The notes beneath the pieces are model-generated. The model saw only the letters and a list, made by a program, of their open reading frames with translations, was not told where the DNA came from and searched no databases. This document shows, piece by piece, positions 17,828 to 25,637 of a DNA stretch of 64,000 nucleotides. Position 1 is the stretch's first letter. Each line of letters begins with the position of its first letter. Origin of the DNA: Desulfobulbaceae bacterium (GTDB lineage Bacteria > Desulfobacterota > Desulfobulbia > Desulfobulbales > Desulfocapsaceae); assembly GCA_031287565.1 (NCBI GenBank), contig JAITSS010000015.1:1-64000 (forward strand). The letters are read 5' to 3'. A program made the translations under genes and the position numbers.

Positions 17828-19630
17828 ATGCGGCAGCAGTTGATTCGCAATGTGGCGATCATCGCCCACGTTGACCATGGCAAAACCACCCTCGTCGATC
17901 AATTATTTCGTAATTCCGGCATGTTCCGTGACAATCAGCAGGTCGCCGAGCGCTTGATGGATTCGATGGACTTAGAGCGGGAACGCGGCATTACTATCAC
18001 CGCGAAAAATGGTTCGTACACCTTCGGCGATTATTGGATCAATATCATCGACACCCCCGGACATGCTGATTTTGGCGGTCAGGTTGAGCGGGTTTTGCGC
18101 ATGGCCGACGGCGCTTTGCTCCTGGTTGATGCTCAGGAAGGGCCGATGCCGCAAACCTATTTCGTTTTGAAAAAGGCCCTGGAAAATCATCTGCCGGTCA
18201 TCGTCGTCATCAATAAAATCGACAAACCGGCGGCCCGCTGCGCCTGGGTGGTGGACCAGGTCTTCGATCTCTTCGTCAAACTGAACGCGCCCGATAAAAT
18301 TCTTGACTTTCCGGTGGTTTACACTTCGGCGAAACAGGGATACGCCTTAAAAGAGCCAGGTGACGCGGTGCCGGAAAATGGCAACATGGATATTGTTTCG
18401 CAAATGATCGTCGATCACATTCCCGCGCCTGCCGGTTCCGCCGACGAGCCGCTGCAAATGCAGGTGGCGACCATCGACTATTCGCCCTATCTGGGGCGTT
18501 TGGGTATTGGCAAAGTGGTGGGCGGCGCGCTTTCGATCAACCAGCCGGTGGCCGTGGCCCGCCGCGACGGCTCGATAAAGCCGGTGCGCATCGCCAAGAT
18601 TTATCGCTTCCATCGCGACGGCAAAGAGGCGATTGAATCGGCGGGCGTCGGTGAAATCGTCGCCATCGCCGGCATGGAAGACGTCACCGTCGGCGTCACC
18701 TTTACCGATCCGAACGACCCCAGGCCGCTGCCAGTCATCAACATTGACCCGCCGACCATCTCGATGAATTTCATCCCCAACGACTCGCCGTTCGCCGGGC
18801 GTGAAGGCAAATTCGTCACCTCGCGCCACCTCGAAGAACGCCTGCAACGGGAAGTGCTCTCGGATGTCGCCTTGCAGGTCGAAGCGATGACCGAAGGAAT
18901 TGGCTACAAGGTTTCCGGGCGCGGCGAACTACACCTATCAATCCTCATCGAAAAAATGCGCCGCGAGCAGTACGAATTTCAGGTGACGCGGCCAGAGGTG
19001 ATCATGCGCGAGGAAGACGGCAAGCTGCTCGAACCCTATGAGCGCTTAACCGTCGATGTCGATGAGCAGTTTCAAGGCGTGGTCATCGAAAAACTCGGCA
19101 AACTGCGCGGCCAGATGGAAGAAATGAGCATGGAAAACGGCATGGCCCGCATGGTATTCATCATTCCCACCCGTGGCCTTTTGGGCTACCGCTCGCAATT
19201 CCTCACCGATACCAAGGGCATGGGAATGATGAACTACGTCTTCGACGCCTATGGCCCCCACGCCGGGGAAATCGTCAACCGCGTCAACGGCGTGCTGGCG
19301 GTCAAGGAACCCTGCGTCGCCGTGGCCTACGCCCTGTGGAATCTCCAGGATCGCGGCAAACTGTTCATCGACCCCGGCGCGCCACTCTATCCCGGACAAA
19401 TCATCGGTGAAAACAGCCGCGCCACCGACATGGTGGTCAATCCGGCCAAGGGAAAAAAGCTCACCAATATGCGGGCCTCCGGCACCGACGAGGCGGTTGT
19501 GCTAACGCCGCCGGTGCGCATGAGCCTGGAAGACTGCATCGCCTATATCAATGACGATGAACTGGTCGAGGTGACGCCGAAGGCGATTCGCCTGCGCAAG
19601 AAACCCGGCGTCCGGCTGCCGGGGGCGTGA
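17828..19630 (+). CDS. typA: Ribosome-associated GTPase TypA/BipA
   Basis: A 600-residue translational GTPase that binds the 70S ribosome and helps large-subunit assembly and stress growth. Motifs: G1 AHVDHGKTT (residues 13-21), switch I with RGITI, G3 DTPGHADFGG, G4 NKIDKP. EF-G-like domains and the TypA-specific C-terminal domain (RGLLGYRSQFLTDTKG) follow. The ATG at 17828 is chosen because it has AAGGA upstream and matches the family N-terminus; a longer upstream frame crosses the promoter. Confidence 0.96.
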   Translation: MRQQLIRNVAIIAHVDHGKTTLVDQLFRNSGMFRDNQQVAERLMDSMDLERERGITITAKNGSYTFGDYWINIIDTPGHADFGGQVERVLRMADGALLLVDAQEGPMPQTYFVLKKALENHLPVIVVINKIDKPAARCAWVVDQVFDLFVKLNAPDKILDFPVVYTSAKQGYALKEPGDAVPENGNMDIVSQMIVDHIPAPAGSADEPLQMQVATIDYSPYLGRLGIGKVVGGALSINQPVAVARRDGSIKPVRIAKIYRFHRDGKEAIESAGVGEIVAIAGMEDVTVGVTFTDPNDPRPLPVINIDPPTISMNFIPNDSPFAGREGKFVTSRHLEERLQREVLSDVALQVEAMTEGIGYKVSGRGELHLSILIEKMRREQYEFQVTRPEVIMREEDGKLLEPYERLTVDVDEQFQGVVIEKLGKLRGQMEEMSMENGMARMVFIIPTRGLLGYRSQFLTDTKGMGMMNYVFDAYGPHAGEIVNRVNGVLAVKEPCVAVAYALWNLQDRGKLFIDPGAPLYPGQIIGENSRATDMVVNPAKGKKLTNMRASGTDEAVVLTPPVRMSLEDCIAYINDDELVEVTPKAIRLRKKPGVRLPGA

Positions 19631-19773
19631 TAAATGTGCTGATCGCGCTGATCGCCGCCGCGTCCGCCCTGGCTGTCTTTTGGTTTATCGGCAAAAAGAC
19701 CGTCCGGGGTGAATGTTTTATTTTCACCCCGGCGCGGAAAATCGCGGCCAGCTATTCCGCGCAGCAGGTGTAG
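19627..19773 (+). CDS. Possible small membrane protein overlapping typA (doubtful)
   Basis: A GTG inside the typA stop (GTGA at 19627-19630) opens 48 codons that encode one clear membrane helix (VLIALIAAASALAVFWFI) and a basic tail. However, the frame runs through the perfect hairpin at 19704-19732 and 22 bases into the convergent uspA gene. It may be a chance frame; confidence is low. Confidence 0.2.
   Translation: MINVLIALIAAASALAVFWFIGKKTVRGECFIFTPARKIAASYSAQQV
19704..19732. terminator. Hairpin between convergent typA and uspA
   Basis: CCGGGGTGAA (19704-19713) and TTCACCCCGG (19723-19732) form a perfect 10-base stem with a nine-base loop. There is no long T tract on either side, but the position between convergent genes fits a bidirectional terminator. 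Confidence 0.5.
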
Positions 19774-20234
19774 GGGTTGATGGTCAGAACCGGGCAGGCG
19801 GCTGAACGCACCACCTTGTCGGCGATGCTGCCGAAGACGATTTTTTCCAAGCCTTTATAGCCGTGCGTGCCCATGATGATCATGTCAGCGCGGATTTCAT
19901 CGGCGAAATCGACGATGCCTTCGCCAATATCGCCGTTGACCACCCGCCACTGCACTGAACTGACGCCGCAATCCCGGCAATAGTCACGCATTTCATTTGT
20001 GAAGTCGGCCATTTTCTGCTCCGCTCCTTCCATCAGATCATGTTCAAGCTTCGGCATACTCATCTGCGGCATGAGGAAGCCGGAATAATCCTCAAAATTG
20101 TGCACAATAAAAATCAGGTGCAAGGCGGCCCCGAATTTACCGGCGACCACCGCCGCCGACTCGGCGATCAGGCGGGAATTCTCCGAAAAATCAATAGGAA
20201 CGACGACCTTCTGCACATTGATGATTTTGCTCAT
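19752..20234 (-). CDS. Universal stress protein, UspA family
   Basis: A 160-residue single-domain protein with the Usp start (KVVVPIDFSENSR) and the ATP-binding pattern GTHGYKGLEKIVFGSIADKV (G-x2-G-x9-G-S). These proteins bind ATP and modulate stress survival; no partner is evident here. GGAGGAGG sits ahead of the ATG. Two extra cysteines end the protein (TCCAE). Confidence 0.93.
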   Translation of the reverse strand: MSKIINVQKVVVPIDFSENSRLIAESAAVVAGKFGAALHLIFIVHNFEDYSGFLMPQMSMPKLEHDLMEGAEQKMADFTNEMRDYCRDCGVSSVQWRVVNGDIGEGIVDFADEIRADMIIMGTHGYKGLEKIVFGSIADKVVRSAACPVLTINPYTCCAE

Positions 20235-20378
20235 GGTGAAACCTCCTCCGGATTTTTTCAGGGAAAAGAAATAAGCCCGCGTATTTCCTTTAATTTCCCA
20301 CGTAGAATGGGTTTTGACAAGAACTTGTCGAAAGGGCGGCGTTGAATATCCATGGAACAGACAGGCAAATCGTCTTTA

Positions 20379-20410
20379 GCCAAATAAAAAGTTTGATTTT
20401 TGATTTGGCT
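20379..20410. repeat. Repeat copy 1 flanking the DUF4143 gene (palindromic)
   Basis: Bases 20387-20409 are identical, in the same orientation, to 21641-21663 (23 bases, TTTGATTTTTGATTTGGC at the core). This copy is also a near-perfect palindrome, AGCCAAAT (20379-20386) with ATTTGGCT (20403-20410). Confidence 0.75.
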
Positions 20411-20418
20411 AGAATCGT

Positions 20419-21591
20419 TCATGGGTCTTCAGAAAGAATCAACTTCTCGGTATCGCGAAAATTGATGAAATGCGTTCCGTTCACGCATCCGCGCACGTCT
20501 CCCGCGTAAATCACCGCCGATGATGCGAGCATCTCTCCGGCTATTTTCTTGAATTTCCGCACATTATCGGCCAGAGAATCGCTGTAGGTCATGCCGCCCT
20601 TGATTTCCATCGCCCGCAGGCGGCGCGCCTGATTCAGAAGCAGGTCTATTTCCAAACCGCTTTTGTCGCGATAAAAATACAATTCCGGCGCGAAACCGGC
20701 ATTACTTCGCGCCTTCAGCGCTTCGGCGACCACCACGTTTTCGTAGAGATTGCCGAAAAGTGGATCGCGTGACGCCTGCTCCGGCGTGGCGATACCCAAA
20801 AGCCAGGCGGCAAGCCCAGTTTCGGTAAAATAAATTTTCGGGGTTTTGACGAGACGTTTGCCGAAATTACGAAAATACGGCGGCAGCCGAAAGACAATAA
20901 AACAGGCTTCCAGAACCGACAGCCAGGAGGCCAGAGTCGGAGCGGAAACGCCGATGTCTCCGGCCATACTCTGGAGATTCACCAGTTGCCCCACTCGCCC
21001 GGCCAGAAGTTTTACAAATAATTCAAACGCTTGCTGCTTGCCGATGTTCACCAGTTGCCGCGCGTCCCGTTCAACATAGGTGGCGTAGTAGGCGCTGAAC
21101 AAAGCCGCCGGTTCAAGACCATGGGCGTACTGTCCGGGCAAAAAACCGCGCGTCAAATACTCATCGCGCTCTAAAACGACGTCAGCGTCGGCCAATTCGG
21201 CAATCGACAGCGGCAAAAGACGCAACAAAGCCGTGCGCCCAGCCAGGGATTGAGAAATTTCCGCCTGGAGAAGCGGCTGATGCGAACCGGTGAGGATGTA
21301 TTTCCCCGGCTCGCGCTTTTCATCCACCAACACCTGAATGGCGCTGAGCAGTTGAGGAACCCGCTGAATTTCATCGAGAATCAGCGGCCCGGAGTGGAGA
21401 GAGAAAAAGGCTTTGTAATCATGTTCCGCCAATTCGCGGTTTTGCCTGTCTTCCAGATTGATATATTGGTGTTCGGTGAACAGTGAGCGAACCAGGGTGG
21501 TTTTGCCTGACTGGCGCGGGCCTGTCACCGTCACCACTGGAAATTGGCGGGAAAGTTTTTGTAATTGCGGAGTGATATGCCGTGGAATCAT
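20419..21591 (-). CDS. DUF4143-family AAA ATPase (COG1373)
   Basis: A 390-residue protein with an N-terminal P-loop ATPase domain (Walker A GPRQSGKTT at 24-32, Walker B-like GPLILDEIQRVP near 69-80, sensor ILTGSHQ). The C-terminal DUF4143 part contains a PD-(D/E)xK-like pattern (LEIDLLL, then AMEIKGG). The family is abundant, patchily distributed and lacks a settled function. GGGAGG precedes the ATG. Short repeats lie at both ends (20379-20410 and 21637-21664), and codon use seems similar to the neighbours. It is not in an obvious operon. Confidence 0.9.
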   Translation of the reverse strand: MIPRHITPQLQKLSRQFPVVTVTGPRQSGKTTLVRSLFTEHQYINLEDRQNRELAEHDYKAFFSLHSGPLILDEIQRVPQLLSAIQVLVDEKREPGKYILTGSHQPLLQAEISQSLAGRTALLRLLPLSIAELADADVVLERDEYLTRGFLPGQYAHGLEPAALFSAYYATYVERDARQLVNIGKQQAFELFVKLLAGRVGQLVNLQSMAGDIGVSAPTLASWLSVLEACFIVFRLPPYFRNFGKRLVKTPKIYFTETGLAAWLLGIATPEQASRDPLFGNLYENVVVAEALKARSNAGFAPELYFYRDKSGLEIDLLLNQARRLRAMEIKGGMTYSDSLADNVRKFKKIAGEMLASSAVIYAGDVRGCVNGTHFINFRDTEKLILSEDP

Positions 21592-21636
21592 GCGCGCCTC
21601 CCGATTTTCCCCGGACTATATCCCGCTCACGCGGCA

Positions 21637-21664
21637 AATGAAAAGTTTGATTTTTGATTTGGCC
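21637..21664. repeat. Repeat copy 2 flanking the DUF4143 gene
   Basis: Direct repeat of copy 1 (21641-21663), again in an imperfect palindrome: GCAAAT before it and ATTTGGCC at its end. It lies 46 bases upstream of the DUF4143 start, where it could also act as an operator or promoter element. Confidence 0.75.
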
Positions 21665-21743
21665 AAATCCACCGTTGCCGGAAGTGGCCACAACGGAAGT
21701 GCCACAACAATGGCAGGGGCAGAGATTAAATGATAATTATTCG

Positions 21744-22496
21744 TCAGGAGTCAGCCGTCTGCGCCTCGAGAAAGCGCGTCGCTTCAAGCAGTTCCGGAAA
21801 ATTATAGATGATATAATCCGCCTCAAGGCCGCGGCTGCGTTGGTCGCCTTGATTTGATTTGAAAAAAACCGTCTTCAGACCGGCTGTTTTGGCCCCGAAA
21901 ACATCGCGGTACATGTCGTTGCCGACGAAAATGGCTTCGTCCGCCGTCAGTCGCATCTTTTTCAGAATCAGGGCGAACAGGCGCCCATCCGGTTTGCGAT
22001 AGCCGAAATCGCTGGAGATGAGGAGCGGATTGAAATAGCCGTCCAGCCCCAGCGAATGCAGCTCCGGCAGGCCCCAAACGCTCTGCCCGTCGGATAGGGC
22101 AGCCAGGCTATAGCGGCTCTTCAGGGCGTCAAGCGTCGAGATAACACCTGGATATAGTTCAAGTTTGAAGCGTGAAGCGGCGCGGAAGACCTCGGCGCAC
22201 ACGGTAGGTAGCAAACGTCTTTTGGCCGACGGCAGCTTGTTCGTGTAGTCGGAGGCGCATTGGTCGATGATCTCCTTAAAAACCGCCACCGCGTCGAATT
22301 CTGGGAATTCCTCGCCGCTCTCTTTGCGCTGCCGCTTGTTGATGGCGAAATAGCGCTCGCGCAATTCCTCTGGGCGCAGGGCGATCCCCTGATAATCCAG
22401 AAAATAGGCCAGCGTCCGATACATATCGTCATGACCTTCGTTGGTCAGGATGTCGCTTGTCGTGCCGTTGATGTCAAAAATCAAGCCGCGAATCAT
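21744..22496 (-). CDS. HAD-family hydrolase
   Basis: A 250-residue HAD-fold protein. Motif I is FDINGTTSD, so the nucleophile Asp is present but the second Asp, the usual general acid, is Asn. Motif II is ALSDGQ, motif III has the lysine in YRKPDGRLF, and motif IV is VGNDMYRDVFGAK. A helical cap lies between residues 20 and 110. The ATG at 22496 overlaps the stop of the upstream kinase-like gene by 4 bases, so the two are coupled. Substrate unknown. Confidence 0.85.
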   Translation of the reverse strand: MIRGLIFDINGTTSDILTNEGHDDMYRTLAYFLDYQGIALRPEELRERYFAINKRQRKESGEEFPEFDAVAVFKEIIDQCASDYTNKLPSAKRRLLPTVCAEVFRAASRFKLELYPGVISTLDALKSRYSLAALSDGQSVWGLPELHSLGLDGYFNPLLISSDFGYRKPDGRLFALILKKMRLTADEAIFVGNDMYRDVFGAKTAGLKTVFFKSNQGDQRSRGLEADYIIYNFPELLEATRFLEAQTADS

Positions 22497-23506
22497 CGGG
22501 CGAACCCTCGCAAACATTTTCTTCCTTTCCGCGCCAATCGCCGCCGGTATTCCCAGGGAAGCCAGTGATTGCGGGCGATGCGCAGGAAGGTCATAGCCAT
22601 ATAAAAAGGAACACGGCGCGTCGTTGCCAAAAAAGCCTGTTCTCGGCCAGGAAAATGACAGGCGTATTCCCAGAGGAAATGGCCGATGAACGGCTCGGCG
22701 GCGGCGGCGGCACCGGTCGCCTCCAGGAAAAAATGTGCCAGTTCCCCGGCGATCCGCCCGGTATCGAAAACCCTATCCGTCCAGCGCAACCGCTCTAAAT
22801 CAAAGGACATGACGTTTACGCCGTTGCCGAAGAGAAAATTTTCCGGTGTCGCGTCGCCATGCGCCAAAACCCGCCGATCCTGCCACATTTTCGGCTGTTC
22901 GCGCCAGCGGTCGCGCAGAAAATACAATTCTCCGGCCTCAGCGCCGCCAATCACCCCTTCGGCGAGCAAACGGGCGACCAAAGTATCGAAATAGGCGCAG
23001 CTCGCCGCGAAATCGACGTGTGCGCCCGCATCGGCGGCGCGATTATGAAAATCGGCGAGGAACCAGGCCAGAGCTGTCAGTTTATCAAATAACAGGCGGG
23101 AATCATCTTCGCGGATGGCGCGGCGAATCAGGGCGCTCAACAATTCTCCCTGACAAAATTCAATGACCAGCAATTTGTTCAGCGCTTCGTTTCGGCCCAA
23201 GGGCCTGGCGATATAATGCGGCGGAGCGGTTAGTCCGAGGCCGCGCATCAGATGCAGATTATGCTCTTCACGACCCAGCTTTCGCGCTGCGGTTGCCGAG
23301 TCGCGGCCCTCAACCTGGAAAAATTTGCCGATCATCCGGCTGCCACCGTGTCGCTCCTCGTACAGATAGACGGCGTTCGAGGCGTTCAAACGAAAAACCC
23401 GGTAGACCGGGCGCGGCAGAAACCCGGTCAGTTGCGGCTGAATTTCATATTGCAGGTAGGAATACAGCGGGTCGCTTTCCGGCAGATGCCCCAGATATTT
23501 TTTCAA
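22493..23506 (-). CDS. APH-fold phosphotransferase
   Basis: A 337-residue aminoglycoside-phosphotransferase-like kinase. The catalytic loop LAHGDATPENFLFG (HxDxxxxN) and a metal-binding FDLERL in place of DFG are clear. The N-lobe lysine is likely in MIGKFFQVEG. It ends in a very basic tail (RRRLARKGRKCLRG). Such proteins phosphorylate small molecules; the partner HAD hydrolase downstream suggests a phosphorylation/dephosphorylation pair, which is inference. It starts 6 bases after ung. Confidence 0.82.
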   Translation of the reverse strand: MKKYLGHLPESDPLYSYLQYEIQPQLTGFLPRPVYRVFRLNASNAVYLYEERHGGSRMIGKFFQVEGRDSATAARKLGREEHNLHLMRGLGLTAPPHYIARPLGRNEALNKLLVIEFCQGELLSALIRRAIREDDSRLLFDKLTALAWFLADFHNRAADAGAHVDFAASCAYFDTLVARLLAEGVIGGAEAGELYFLRDRWREQPKMWQDRRVLAHGDATPENFLFGNGVNVMSFDLERLRWTDRVFDTGRIAGELAHFFLEATGAAAAAEPFIGHFLWEYACHFPGREQAFLATTRRVPFYMAMTFLRIARNHWLPWEYRRRLARKGRKCLRGFAR

Positions 23507-23512
23507 CGGCCT

Positions 23513-24178
23513 TCACCAGACGATGGGAGGGAGCGCATGGGCCAACAGGTATTCGTTGCAGCGGCGGAAAACGCCGGAGCCTAAGAAACCCCGATGCGCC
23601 GATAAGGGCGACGGATGCGTGGTTTGCAGAACGCAGTGTTTTCGCGCGTCGATCAGCGGCGCTTTTTTCTGGGCGAAGGCGCCCCACAGCATGAACACCA
23701 CGCGCTCTTTGCCCTGGGAGATGGCGCGGATGATGTCGTCGGTCAATTCGCGCCAGCCCAAATCGGCGTGCGAATTGGCTTTTCCGGCCACAACGGTCAG
23801 CGAGGCATTAAGGAGCAACACGCCCTGACGCGCCCAATCGCTGAGATCGGTTTCCCGTCGTGTCGGCCTGCCGCCGTAGATGCTGGCGTTGATTTCCTGG
23901 AGAATATTGCGCAGAGACGGCGGCGTCGGTATTCCGGTCGGCACGGAAAAACACAGGCCGTGCGCCTCTGGCCCGGCGGCGTGTTCGTTGAAATACGGGT
24001 CTTGCCCTAAGATAACCACGCGCAGGTCATCAAACGGCGTCAGCTGCAAAGCCTGAAAGACCAGTTCGCGCGGTGGAAACACCTTGCGCCCGCCTGACCC
24101 GGACGGGCCGTAAGCAAGGTCGGCCAGCTCGTGGTGTCGCCCCAGACGCATCAGGGGCACGCATTCTTCCCACATCAT
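23513..24178 (-). CDS. ung: Uracil-DNA glycosylase (family 1)
   Basis: A 221-residue base-excision repair enzyme that removes uracil from DNA. It has the water-activating motif GQDPYF, the uracil-binding LLLNASLTV segment and the minor-groove loop HPSPLSAH. Length matches the family. It is the second gene of a four-gene minus-strand operon, 8 bases after the CheB-like gene. Confidence 0.96.
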   Translation of the reverse strand: MMWEECVPLMRLGRHHELADLAYGPSGSGGRKVFPPRELVFQALQLTPFDDLRVVILGQDPYFNEHAAGPEAHGLCFSVPTGIPTPPSLRNILQEINASIYGGRPTRRETDLSDWARQGVLLLNASLTVVAGKANSHADLGWRELTDDIIRAISQGKERVVFMLWGAFAQKKAPLIDARKHCVLQTTHPSPLSAHRGFLGSGVFRRCNEYLLAHALPPIVW

Positions 24179-24186
24179 GAAAACAA

Positions 24187-25407
24187 TCAGACCTGGGCGC
24201 TGTCCGTCTGGGCGCCCTGATGCAGACGGCGAATGGTTTCCACCAGCGCCTGTTCATCTTCAAGAACCACGATTTCGCCATCCTGCTGCGCCGCCTGGGT
24301 CAGCTCATCGACGAAACACACTTGGGAATGCAGGGCGAAGACGCTCGCGCCCTGTTGCCGCATGGCCATCATGCCGAGACGACCGTCCCCTTCGTTGCCA
24401 GACAACACCACCCCCGCCGATTTCTGTTTGAAGACTTTGGCGACCGATTGCATCGCCAAGTCCAATCCTTCGGTCAGGGTTTCTTCGCCGGGAAGGGCGC
24501 GTTGCAGGGTGTAGTGGGCGCTGAATGGTTTTAAGACCAGCATATCGGCGGCGGCGGCGACGTAGCAGTGGCCGCCCTCCATGCGTTGGCCTTCGCTAGC
24601 GCGGAAGACCTGAAAGCTGCTGACCGAAGCCAGATATTCGGCGAAGGAATCGACCATCGACGGCGCATCGCGCACGACAATGAGAAAAGAGCCGCCCAGC
24701 TCAATTTCCAGCATCGGCAGCATCGCCAACAAACTGCGATAGCAACCCTCGCCGCCGCCGATCACCGTGGCAAAGGTGTTGCGGCGATGTTTGTTGAAGG
24801 CGCTGACATCAAGAACGTCGCCGCAGTGGCGGCACTGAATCTGTTGCGGCAACTGGCCGTTTTCGATTTCCAGCACATATTTTTCGCCGCAATCCTCACA
24901 AAAAATAATATGCCGCTCAACCTGCGATTCGCCGGAGCTGATCAGTTGGGCGCTGTACATCGGGTCGATGACGCCGAGCTTCATGCGGCCGCAGTTGAGC
25001 AATTTGACGAGAATGGTGTTTTTGTAATTTTCCAGATTCTTTTCCCGAAAAATGAAATCCTTGCAGACGAAATCCACCGCGCCGCTTTTGAGCGCGTCGA
25101 AGGCCCGCGCCGTGCCCTCATCGGATAAGCTGGAAAACATCAGAAGCGGCGTCGGGCGATGGATCATCAGATGCTGAAGAGCGGTCATGCCGTCCATGAC
25201 CGGCATTTCCATATCCATCAGCACCACATCCGGTTTCAGTTTCAGAATCAGGTCGAGCGCTTCAATGCCGTTTCGGCCTTCACCGATAACGTGCAACTGC
25301 GGCGACAGCCCGCAGACCTCACGCAGGAAACGGCGAAACACCAGAGAATCATCGACGATGAGGATGCTGACGACGTTTTTGCCCGGAGGCTGGGTGTTTG
25401 GAATCAT
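24187..25407 (-). CDS. CheB-like response regulator with zinc ribbon and degenerate esterase domain
   Basis: A 406-residue protein. Residues 14-130 form a receiver domain with Asp19/Asp20, the phospho-acceptor Asp65 (VVLMDMEMPVMDG) and Lys116. Residues 167-200 hold a zinc ribbon (CEDC at 170-173 and CRHC at 192-195) inserted where CheB has only a linker. Residues 213-395 align with the CheB methylesterase domain. However, the catalytic Ser motif (GASTGG) reads GGGEG, and the His region (VQHM) reads VRDA; only the Asp motif survives (LSGNEGDG, Asp341). Methylesterase activity is therefore unlikely. No chemotaxis gene is nearby; it leads an operon with ung. Confidence 0.82.
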   Translation of the reverse strand: MIPNTQPPGKNVVSILIVDDSLVFRRFLREVCGLSPQLHVIGEGRNGIEALDLILKLKPDVVLMDMEMPVMDGMTALQHLMIHRPTPLLMFSSLSDEGTARAFDALKSGAVDFVCKDFIFREKNLENYKNTILVKLLNCGRMKLGVIDPMYSAQLISSGESQVERHIIFCEDCGEKYVLEIENGQLPQQIQCRHCGDVLDVSAFNKHRRNTFATVIGGGEGCYRSLLAMLPMLEIELGGSFLIVVRDAPSMVDSFAEYLASVSSFQVFRASEGQRMEGGHCYVAAAADMLVLKPFSAHYTLQRALPGEETLTEGLDLAMQSVAKVFKQKSAGVVLSGNEGDGRLGMMAMRQQGASVFALHSQVCFVDELTQAAQQDGEIVVLEDEQALVETIRRLHQGAQTDSAQV

Positions 25408-25637
25408 AGTCGAGGGCGGGCGTGGGCTTCAGTTAACCGGAAATGACAGCGGTAAAGATAGAGTGATTAAAAACCCAAATGGCGGAGAAAACAAGGGTAA
25501 AGACTCGACAAATTCAGTATTCGACGCCGCCGGACAAGCGTGATATTGTCGCCGCTCCGCCGGATGGCGGTCATCGGCTATCCGACCGAATCAGCCTGTT
25601 TTTTTACCCATTCAGCACCTATTTTAGGATTGTTCCA

